Of a stretch of 11,937 nt of DNA, positions 1-5,597 are shown one piece after another; position 1 is the stretch's first letter; each line of letters starts with the position of its first letter. The stretch lies in the NCBI GenBank assembly GCA_046160045.1, contig JBJXGR010000232.1, forward strand, positions 1 through 11,937, read 5' to 3'. Source of the DNA: CAZGUX01 sp046160045. Its GTDB lineage: Bacteria > Acidobacteriota > Terriglobia > Bryobacterales > Bryobacteraceae. Under the pieces are notes generated by a model that ran no database searches, had not been told where the DNA came from, and worked only from the letters and a program-made list of their open reading frames with translations. The translations under genes and the position numbers were made by a program.

Positions 1-2
1 TC

Positions 3-404
3 GAGCCGCTGCATCCCCAACACGACGTAGCCGTCCGAGCGGTCTTCCGCCTCCTTGCGGACAGCACACCCGTCTATTTCGCTCTCCAGAATGTCGCCGA
101 GTTTTGGAACGTGGCGACTCGCCCAAGAGACAGAAATGGCCTGGGCCTGACGATTCCCGCCGTCCTCGCCGAAGTAGACAAGATCGAAAGCCTCCTGATG
201 CTGCTGCCCGATACACCCGCGGTCTATTCGGTGTGGAAACGGATCGTCGTGGAACACAGCGTCTCTGGGGTCAAAGTCCACGATGCGCGGCTTGTCGCCA
301 CCATGCGGACCCACGGAGTGACCAGTCTCCTGACATTCAATGTGGATGACTTCTCGCGCTACACCGGTATTGAAGCGACTCATCCAATGGCCGTAGCCGC
401 CTGA
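3..404 (+). CDS. VapC-like PIN-domain toxin, 5' end outside window
   Basis: This is the C-terminal 133 residues of a PIN-domain ribonuclease, probably the toxin of a VapBC-type toxin-antitoxin pair. The frame is open from base 3, so the true start lies upstream; the first ATG in this frame (111) falls inside the domain and is not the start. Seen directly: the segment NVAEFWNVATRP with acidic E33 (numbered from the visible start), VHDARLVATM with D94, and TFNVDDF with D115/D116. These are the acidic residues that bind Mg2+ or Mn2+ in PIN nucleases. The first conserved Asp, normally near the N-terminus, must lie outside the window. About 10 residues appear to be missing compared with the usual 135-145. 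Any antitoxin would lie upstream, out of view. Family assignment is firm; the RNA target is unknown. Confidence 0.85.
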   Translation, partial: EPLHPQHDVAVRAVFRLLADSTPVYFALQNVAEFWNVATRPRDRNGLGLTIPAVLAEVDKIESLLMLLPDTPAVYSVWKRIVVEHSVSGVKVHDARLVATMRTHGVTSLLTFNVDDFSRYTGIEATHPMAVAA

Positions 405-407
405 ACA

Positions 408-435
408 ACCTGGAAATGTTTAGCCGTTTCCAGGT
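408..435 (+). terminator. Hairpin just after the PIN gene, probable terminator
   Basis: A perfect 9-bp inverted repeat, ACCTGGAAA (408-416) and TTTCCAGGT (427-435), begins 3 nt after the stop codon at 402-404. A T-G and a G-C pair can extend the stem inward, leaving a 6-nt loop. No run of T follows, so it is not a canonical intrinsic terminator. It could still terminate transcription or protect the 3' end of the mRNA. Confidence 0.5.
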
Positions 436-700
436 AGTCTCCGCCGCTCCCTCTCCGCCATCCCGGCCCCGCCGCGAGCCCCTTTCGTTGCCATGAAGTA
501 ACGGTGTTACGATGTCGTTCAGTAGGAGATCTCAACCCCGAGCATCACGTTGCCGGCAGCGAATAGAACTATGGCCCGAAGGCGTTGGGAGACGGTCAGC
601 TCTCGTGGTCGGAAACGATGTCCCAACCGTTGGAGACGCACCGGCTAATCTGAGGACGGGCGCGAGGACCCTGGCCGCGTAGGACGGCGGAGACAAAGGA
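436..700. other. Intergenic region upstream of the DUF2892/sigma-factor operon
   Basis: I see no convincing coding sequence here on either strand; the open minus-strand frame reaching 596 is a shadow of the next gene. The region must carry the promoter of the genes that follow, but no clear -35/-10 pair is visible. It contains a short perfect palindrome, GTAAC-GGT-GTTAC, at 498-510, which could be an operator or chance. A GGAG at 689-692 and an AAAGGA ending at 700 precede the next start codon. Confidence 0.4.
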
Positions 701-919
701 ATGACAGTTCACCAGTATCTGCGAATGATCGCCGGAGCGTTTGTGCTGATCAGCCTCGCGCTCGGATATTTCGTGCACCCGGCATGGTTCCTCTTTACGG
801 GCTTTGTCGGGCTCAACCTGTTCCAGTCCGCGTTCAGCGACTGGTGTCCGATGATGACCTGGCTGCGAAAGGCCGGCATCAAAGACTCGAAGCAAGAGCC
901 GCAGCCGCGTCCCTCATAA
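701..919 (+). CDS. DUF2892 (YgaP-type) small inner-membrane protein
   Basis: This 72-residue protein matches the DUF2892 / YgaP transmembrane-domain family. It begins with the usual HQYLRMIAGAFVLISLALG segment, has two hydrophobic helices (about 7-23 and 28-44), and follows them with the characteristic SDWCPMMTWL stretch containing Cys49-Pro50. The family is inner-membrane and its role is poorly defined; in YgaP the domain anchors a rhodanese, but no rhodanese domain is fused here. The ATG has GGAG 8 nt upstream. The next gene starts 7 nt after the stop, so it is probably the first gene of the operon with the sigma factor. The polar tail (61-72) is likely cytoplasmic. Family call is good; function is unknown. 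Confidence 0.8.
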   Translation: MTVHQYLRMIAGAFVLISLALGYFVHPAWFLFTGFVGLNLFQSAFSDWCPMMTWLRKAGIKDSKQEPQPRPS

Positions 920-926
920 GAAAGCC

Positions 927-1673
927 GTGGATCCCGATACGGCTATCGGCGGCCCGGCAGCACGCTTTCCCGAGACACGGCACACCTTGATGGAGGCAGC
1001 GCGCGGCAACGATCCCGCCGAGCGCCGCCGCGCTGAGAAGACCTTGCTCGCCGCGTATTGGAAACCGGTGTACAAGTACCTCCGTTTGAAATGGCGGCTG
1101 GCCAACGAGGACGCCAAAGATTTGACGCAGGGCTTCTTCACCCGGGCAGTCGACCGCGAGTTCTTCGCCTCGTACGATCCTTCGCGAGGCGGTTTCCGCA
1201 CGTATCTCCGGGTCTGTCTCGATCGCTTCTGCTCGTCGGAGCACGAACGGTCGAGGCGGGGAAAGAGGGGAGGCGGCGCAACGCTGCTGCCGCTCGAGTT
1301 CGAGACGGCCGAAGGCGAATTGCGCGAACTGGAGGTCGACTCCGGCTTCAACGTCGAACAGTTCTTTCACTCCGAATGGGTACGGTCGGTGTTTGATATC
1401 GCCCTGTCGCGATTTCAAGCCCGGTGCGCGTCCAAGGGCAAGGAAGTGCACTGCCGCCTGTTTCTCCGGTACGACCTGGAGGGCGGCCCCGAGCTCAGCT
1501 ACCGCGCGCTGGCGGAGGAATTCCAGTTGGCGGCCACCGACGTCACCAACTACCTTCACTGGGCGCGCAAGACCTTCCGCGAGGTGGTGCGAGAGACGGT
1601 CGGCGAGTTGACCGGATCCGAGCGCGAGTTCCAGGAGGAGATGCGGGTCTTGCTGGGCCGCTCCGCGGGGTGA
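927..1673 (+). CDS. ECF-like RNA polymerase sigma factor (planctomycete/acidobacterial type)
   Basis: This 248-residue protein belongs to the divergent sigma-70 group common in planctomycetes and Solibacter-like bacteria. Visible landmarks are the N-terminal FPETR motif (14-18), a region 2-like block with YWKPVYKYLR and DAKDLTQGFFTRAV (about 44-75), DPSRGGFRTYLRVCLDRF (84-101), a basic linker (107-116), a region 4-like helix-turn-helix (about 150-222, including SYRALAEEF and NYLHWARKTFREVV), and the C-terminal EFQEEMRVLL block typical of the group. It would direct RNA polymerase to a specific promoter set. The GTG at 927 is preferred because the ATG at 990 would remove the conserved FPETR motif. 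The ribosome site is weak, consistent with coupling to the gene 7 nt upstream. No anti-sigma factor or kinase gene is adjacent; instead two sugar-acid enzymes follow 13 nt downstream. Confidence 0.85.
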   Translation: MDPDTAIGGPAARFPETRHTLMEAARGNDPAERRRAEKTLLAAYWKPVYKYLRLKWRLANEDAKDLTQGFFTRAVDREFFASYDPSRGGFRTYLRVCLDRFCSSEHERSRRGKRGGGATLLPLEFETAEGELRELEVDSGFNVEQFFHSEWVRSVFDIALSRFQARCASKGKEVHCRLFLRYDLEGGPELSYRALAEEFQLAATDVTNYLHWARKTFREVVRETVGELTGSEREFQEEMRVLLGRSAG

Positions 1674-1686
1674 TACCGTTCTCGCT

Positions 1687-2805
1687 ATGCGACGGCGTGA
1701 CTTGTTCGCCCTCGGACTGGCCGGCGCGATGTCCGCGCGGGCTGCCGATCGAGTCCGGATCACCGGGGTCAAGACTCATTTTCTGCGCGGCGGCATCGGT
1801 CTGCTACGCATCCTCACCGACCAGGGCATCGAGGGTTGGGCGAACGACATCACCGAAGACATGGCGCGTCTTCTGCTCGAGCCTCCCCTCCGCGACCTGC
1901 TGATCGGCGCGGACGCCATGGAGCGAGAGAAACTCTGGCGCCAGATGCTGCACTGGGAACGATTCCGGTGGCTGCCCCGCGGTCTGCGCGGGATGGTCGA
2001 CACCGCCTTGTGGGACATCGCGGGAAAGAAACTCGGCCTGCCGGTCTGGCGGCTGCTCGGCGCGTCCCGCGATCGCGTGCCAGGCTACAAGACCCAATCG
2101 GGCACGTTCGGCAGGGAAGGCGATCGGGTGGAGCACTACCTGAAGTACGCGTTGCAGGCCAAGGCCGAGGGCTACCTCGGCGCCAAAGACCACTGCTACA
2201 AAGGCGCCCGTTTCATGATGAACCTCGCGAAGGAGATGAGGGCCGCCGTGGGGCCGGACTTCCACCTGATGCACGACGCCGTCCAGACCTATGACGTGTC
2301 GGACGCGATCAAGGTCGGGCGCGTGCTCGAGAAGTACGACTATCAATGGCTGGAGGAGCCGATCCGCGATCAGGACTACCTTGGGCTGAAGCAGGTGGCC
2401 GACGCCCTCGACATCCGGGTCATTGCCGGCGAGTACTTTCCGTTCGAGCTGCACGCCTATTCGCAGCTCATCGCGATCACCCAGGTAGACGGCATCAAGC
2501 CCAGCGATCCACTGAGCGGCGGCATCACCGATCTCATCAAGCTCGCGCATCTGGCCGAGTGCTTCGGCAAGCACATCCACATCGCGAAGGGCGGCATGTG
2601 GGGCTACTGCGGGCTGAACGTCAACGGCGGAATCGAGAATTGTCCGGTGATGGAGTGCCACCGGCCGTTCGAGCAGGATCGCCAGCCGTTCATCCGGAAC
2701 CCGCTGAAGATCGAAGATGGCATGGTCCGGATGCCGGAGAAGCCGGGTCTCGGCATCGATCTTGATTGGAACGTGATCGACAACATGACGGAGAAAACCA
2801 TATGA
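1687..2805 (+). CDS. Mandelate racemase/muconate lactonizing enzyme family protein with Tat-type leader
   Basis: This 372-residue enolase-superfamily enzyme is probably an acid-sugar dehydratase or epimerase. The leader MRRRDLFALGLAGAMSARA has a twin-arginine-like motif and a possible cleavage site near residue 20, implying folded export to the periplasm. An N-terminal capping domain (about 22-125) precedes the TIM barrel. Candidate Mg2+ ligands are D197 (LMHDAV), E223 (WLEEP) and E249 (IAGEYF), spaced 26 and 26 residues apart as in mandelate racemase. The second-strand acid/base motif, usually K-x-K, reads GAKDHCYK here, so K167-x-H169 is the best match. H298 in the HIHIAKGG segment is a candidate catalytic His. 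The gene lies 13 nt after the sigma factor and shares ATGA with the next gene, also a putative sugar-acid enzyme. Superfamily is secure; substrate is not. Confidence 0.87.
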   Translation: MRRRDLFALGLAGAMSARAADRVRITGVKTHFLRGGIGLLRILTDQGIEGWANDITEDMARLLLEPPLRDLLIGADAMEREKLWRQMLHWERFRWLPRGLRGMVDTALWDIAGKKLGLPVWRLLGASRDRVPGYKTQSGTFGREGDRVEHYLKYALQAKAEGYLGAKDHCYKGARFMMNLAKEMRAAVGPDFHLMHDAVQTYDVSDAIKVGRVLEKYDYQWLEEPIRDQDYLGLKQVADALDIRVIAGEYFPFELHAYSQLIAITQVDGIKPSDPLSGGITDLIKLAHLAECFGKHIHIAKGGMWGYCGLNVNGGIENCPVMECHRPFEQDRQPFIRNPLKIEDGMVRMPEKPGLGIDLDWNVIDNMTEKTI

Positions 2806-3881
2806 ACCGGCGCGACCTTCTTCGCCTGGCAGCCGCGGCCCCCGCGCTGGCGTTTGGCCGCGAAAGCAACGATCCCATTTATGTCACCTTGACCGTGGGC
2901 AATCTCGAGGAGCGGCGGCTGCGGTATATCCGGCAGATCGGAGTTCGCCATCTGCGCGTGGTGGACACGACGATTCCCGGCTACGACGCCAACGGCCACC
3001 TGGACGCCGATTCCCTGCGGCGCGTCGTGCGCCGCCTGGACGAATTCGGCATCCGGCTGGCCAGCATCTATCTCAACACGCGCCGTAACGCCGGGCCCCT
3101 GCTGCTCGGCCGTCCCGGATGGGAGGCCGAACTCGACAACGTGTGCCGCACCATCGAGGCCATGGGCCGCGCCGGCGTTCCCATGCTGAATCTCAACCTG
3201 CTGGTCTCGCGCGCCATCGTCACCAACAAGCTGCACCAGTACTCCGGCTACTGGCTTCCGGGCTACTACAAGGACACTGAAGGCCGCGGAAGAGCGCAGT
3301 TGCAGGGCTTCAACGAGGAACTGGCCAACAAGGTCACCGAGGCGCCGGCCGGCGCCATCCCGGCGGATGAAATGTGGGACCGGATCACGCGATTCCAGAA
3401 GCGGGTGGTCCCGGTCGCGGCGCAAGCGAAGGTGAAGCTGGCGTGCCATCCCGACGATCCGCCGATCGCCAAACACTGGGGCGTGACCCAGGTTCTCAAC
3501 AGCCGGGAAGGACTCGTTCGCATGGTCAACATCGTCCCCAGCGAGTACAACGGCGTGCTGTTGTGTCTGGGCACGATGTTCGAGTCGGGCGCGGACGTGC
3601 TGGAACTGATCCGGTATTTCGGCGGGCGAAAGCTGCTGTTCGACATTGACTTTCGCGCGGTCAAAGGGAAGGTGCCGCACTACCGCGAAGTGTTTCTCGA
3701 CGAGGGCGACCTCAACATGCGGCAGGCGTTGGTGACGTTGCGCTCGGCGGGCTATCGCGGCTCGATCAATCCCGACCACATGCCGAAGATAATTGACGAT
3801 CCGGAGTTGCAGCCGGCCTCCACGGCGTGGGCGGTGGGGTACATCAAGGGTTTGCTGGACTCGACGGCGACGGCGCGGTAG
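2802..3881 (+). CDS. Mannonate dehydratase (UxuA)-like TIM-barrel protein with Tat-type leader
   Basis: I take the start at the ATG at 2802, which overlaps the previous stop (ATGA), gives the Tat-like leader MNRRDLLRLAAAAPALAFG and has GGAG at 2790-2793. An in-frame ATG at 2766 would bury that leader. The 359-residue protein resembles UxuA, which dehydrates D-mannonate to 2-keto-3-deoxygluconate in hexuronate breakdown. Matching blocks are KLACHPDDPP (metal-ligand H216), NGVLLCLGTMFE (C255), EVFLDEGDLNM (297-306) and NPDHMP (D325, H326). Two differences matter: the usual third metal-ligand His of the HFRNV-type block is Asp (D283 in DIDFRAV), and the usual Pro-Arg after HPDDPP is Thr-Gln (GVTQV). 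It may therefore be a divergent dehydratase, isomerase or epimerase. Coupling to the upstream enolase-superfamily gene suggests one acid-sugar pathway. Confidence 0.75.
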   Translation: MNRRDLLRLAAAAPALAFGRESNDPIYVTLTVGNLEERRLRYIRQIGVRHLRVVDTTIPGYDANGHLDADSLRRVVRRLDEFGIRLASIYLNTRRNAGPLLLGRPGWEAELDNVCRTIEAMGRAGVPMLNLNLLVSRAIVTNKLHQYSGYWLPGYYKDTEGRGRAQLQGFNEELANKVTEAPAGAIPADEMWDRITRFQKRVVPVAAQAKVKLACHPDDPPIAKHWGVTQVLNSREGLVRMVNIVPSEYNGVLLCLGTMFESGADVLELIRYFGGRKLLFDIDFRAVKGKVPHYREVFLDEGDLNMRQALVTLRSAGYRGSINPDHMPKIIDDPELQPASTAWAVGYIKGLLDSTATAR

Positions 3882-3907
3882 ATGGGGATAGCGCTTCCGC
3901 GCGAAAC

Positions 3908-4216
3908 TCAAACTGGCTTCTCGCGAACTCGCCGCTGAACCGCGTCGCGCAGTAGGGCGCCCGCGATGACCTCGTCGGGCTTACCCTCTCTCTGAGCCAG
4001 ATCGTGAATCGCTGAGAGATCCTCGGGTGTCACCGGCACCGTTATCGAGGCGCGGGCCTTCTGCCGCTCCTCGAGGATGCGCCTGGGTCCACCGCGTCTG
4101 GCCGTACCCGTCTCTATCGCCTCAACGAGGTTCTCCTCCACCGAGTCCATGTGCTCATCCCACCACCTGGCCTCTTCTGCCTCCGTCTCGAATTTGGGAA
4201 CGACCAGCTTTTTCAT
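3908..4216 (-). CDS. CopG/BrnA-type antitoxin of a type II toxin-antitoxin module
   Basis: This 102-residue protein has the two-part look of the CopG-type antitoxin family (PF12441-like). The N-terminal segment MKKLVVPKF...EAEEARWWDEH (1-22) is its hallmark. It is followed by a variable basic linker (about 35-55) and a C-terminal ribbon-helix-helix-like part (about 56-97: ASITVPVTPEDLSAIHDLA, then an amphipathic helix). Such proteins neutralise a BrnT-like RNase and repress their own operon. The start is the ATG at 4216-4214; AAAGGA at 4230-4225 is a good ribosome site. The upstream minus-strand gene, a BrnT-like toxin, ends in the shared ATGA. The toxin-first order is typical of BrnT-BrnA. 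Its 3' end converges on the mannonate-dehydratase-like gene with 26 nt between stops. Confidence 0.83.
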   Translation of the reverse strand: MKKLVVPKFETEAEEARWWDEHMDSVEENLVEAIETGTARRGGPRRILEERQKARASITVPVTPEDLSAIHDLAQREGKPDEVIAGALLRDAVQRRVREKPV

Positions 4217-4471
4217 ACGGGAAATCCTTTCTCGCGCGGATAGCTATTCCGTGCGCGCATGGAAGCTTCTCGCGCAGTGACTACGCGGACCATGTCGCCG
4301 CGGAGAGTCCAAACGACCAACAACACGCGCAGGTCATTTGTATGTCCAATGATGGTCCAGCGCTGCTCCCCTTCAACAACGTCGTAATCGAAATCGATAG
4401 GTTCATTCGAAAGAGCCTGCTCGGCCTGTTGGGGGGGTGACGTTGTGGCGCGCGATATTCTGGCTCGTCAC
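4213..4471 (-). pseudogene. BrnT-like RNase toxin, reading frame broken at a G7 run
   Basis: Reading the minus strand in two frames recovers a whole BrnT-like toxin. One frame from a GTG at 4471 gives MTSQNIARHNVTP. After the run of seven Gs at 4431-4437 (Cs on the coding strand) the next frame gives QQAEQALSNEPIDFDYDVVE, then GEQRWTIIGH, LRVLLVVWTLRGDMVRVVTA and REASMRARNSY, ending at the TGA at 4215-4213. The block order (HxVT...AEQAL...W.IIG...VLLVV.T.RGD..R.VTAREA) is that of BrnT-type toxins. Six Gs would restore a continuous frame of 85 residues, close to the usual 90-95. As read, translation stops soon after the run. The GTG is the only usual start codon in the N-terminal frame, which opens at 4507, so the true N-terminus is uncertain. 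The stop overlaps the antitoxin ATG. Inactivation, a sequencing error and programmed slippage all remain possible. Confidence 0.72.
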
Positions 4472-4586
4472 AACTCCAGTGTATATGGCGAATTGATGTC
4501 CCTCGATTCATCGGAACGCGCAATAGATGTCAGCTGCCGCTTGAGAAATCGGCGTCTCTGACCGGCCACTCTGAGACAATATCGTC
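4472..4586. promoter_or_regulatory. Divergent intergenic region between toxin-antitoxin module and sensor operon
   Basis: This 115-nt gap separates the divergently read toxin-antitoxin pair and the 4587-11937 gene run, so promoters for both probably lie here or just inside the toxin remnant. I could not pick a convincing sigma-70 or sigma-54 (GG-N10-GC) site. An imperfect symmetrical element, GTCTC (4554-4558) and GAGAC (4573-4577), contains two direct copies of CTCTGA and could be an operator. The support is weak. Confidence 0.3.
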
Positions 4587-5597
4587 GTGCAACGCGTCGC
4601 GCCCGCCGTCATGTTTTTCTGGACCGCGCTCGCGCTGTCCGCCGCCGGCGCCGACCAGGAGATGCGGGCGTTCGCGGCCAAGATCGCCCAAGCGGCGGGT
4701 GCCGCACCCGTCTACTTCCAGTTCTCAGGCAGCACGACGTTGCGCGAGGCCCTCTCGCGGGAACTCGCGGCCCGAGGCCTGCCTGCCGCAACTGCCCCAG
4801 GCGCGCGCCAGTGCAAAATCACCTTCTCCTCCAGCCTGACCCGCCAGGTCTGGACCGCGGACCTCCATCTTGACCAGGAACGCCGCCTGGTAGTGCACGA
4901 ATTCGCCGCTGAGCCGCTCTCCGATGCCACCGCGACCGCGTCCACGATCGTACTCGAACGGACCCTGTTGTTCGAAGACGTAAACCCGATTCTGGATGTG
5001 CTCGCTGAACCGGAGCGCCTCGTAGTCCTGCAGCCGGCGCGCCTCCTGATCCGGACCGGCGCCGGAACGGAATCGATGAACTTCACGCTTTCGCGGCCCT
5101 CGCCGCGAGATCCGCGAGGCCGCCTGATCTCGACGCAAACCGGAGTGAAGGCGCTGGTGTTCAACGGCACCTGCGAGTCGATCCCCGGTCTCTACTGCCG
5201 CGACCAAGTAGAGCCTTGGCCTCTCGACGGCGTTGACGCACTGCCGGTGGCGGGCGCCAACTACTTCGAAGGCGGGTTTTACACGGTCGCGCAATCGTCC
5301 GGCGTCCGATACTCCACGCGGCGGGATTCCCGTGGCCGCGTGCTGGGGGATGATCTCGCGGCCATCGACTCCCCGTGCGGCCGATGGATCGTTGCCTCAT
5401 CTTTTCGCGGGCAGGAGGAGAACGATGCCCTTCGCGCCTACCGCCCTCCTTCGCTCGAGCCCGTGAGCGAACCTTTCGAATTGCCGGGCCCGGTTACCGC
5501 CTTGTGGCCGTCGGGAGCCTCCGTCATCGCCGTCAGCAGGAATCGCTCTTCCGGAACCTATGCCGCCTACCGCCTTACGGCTCGCTGTCTTCGCTAG
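4587..5597 (+). CDS. Secreted protein of unknown function, first gene of the sensor operon
   Basis: I do not recognise this 336-residue protein. It starts with a Sec-type signal peptide: a short basic start, the hydrophobic stretch APAVMFFWTALALSAAG, and likely cleavage near residue 20-22. It should therefore be periplasmic or surface-exposed. Residues about 23-105 look like a compact alpha/beta domain; residues about 125-330 are strand-rich and could be a small beta-propeller-like or beta-sandwich domain, but no diagnostic repeat is clear. The mature part has five cysteines (76, 196, 204, 264, 334), so disulfides are possible. The GTG at 4587 lacks a good ribosome site; an ATG at 4611 would leave a shorter but workable signal peptide. 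Its 3' end overlaps the binding-protein gene by 38 nt, which argues for coupled expression and a shared role in ligand sensing or capture. Confidence 0.6.
   Translation: MQRVAPAVMFFWTALALSAAGADQEMRAFAAKIAQAAGAAPVYFQFSGSTTLREALSRELAARGLPAATAPGARQCKITFSSSLTRQVWTADLHLDQERRLVVHEFAAEPLSDATATASTIVLERTLLFEDVNPILDVLAEPERLVVLQPARLLIRTGAGTESMNFTLSRPSPRDPRGRLISTQTGVKALVFNGTCESIPGLYCRDQVEPWPLDGVDALPVAGANYFEGGFYTVAQSSGVRYSTRRDSRGRVLGDDLAAIDSPCGRWIVASSFRGQEENDALRAYRPPSLEPVSEPFELPGPVTALWPSGASVIAVSRNRSSGTYAAYRLTARCLR

Noticed and set aside
879..1772. Minus-strand open frame of 297 codons opposite the sigma-factor gene
   Set aside because: Low-complexity Arg/Ala composition and full overlap with a well-supported gene mark it as a shadow frame.
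1804..2661. Minus-strand open frame of 285 codons opposite the enolase-superfamily gene
   Set aside because: Mirror frame of a gene with intact metal-ligand motifs; no domain of its own.
3873..3902. GCGCGG/CCGCGC inverted repeat between the convergent genes as a bidirectional terminator
   Set aside because: Only 6 bp with an 18-nt loop and no T tract; expected by chance in this composition.
2604..3911. Long minus-strand open frame of 435 codons opposite the mannonate-dehydratase-like gene
   Set aside because: It is antisense to a gene with clear family motifs and is Arg/His/Gln-rich without recognisable domains, the usual mirror frame in G+C-rich DNA.
4027..4440. Plus-strand open frame of 137 codons across the toxin-antitoxin module
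   Set aside because: Antisense to the antitoxin and toxin, which carry recognisable family blocks.
4281..4523. Minus-strand open frame of 80 codons starting with TTG near the toxin remnant
   Set aside because: Most of it runs out of frame with the BrnT-like blocks and shows no family features of its own. Only its first residues might belong to the toxin's N-terminus.
4441..4586. Possible sigma-54 promoter for the operon that encodes the NtrC-type activator
   Set aside because: No GG-N10-GC arrangement with the expected flanking bases was found by eye.
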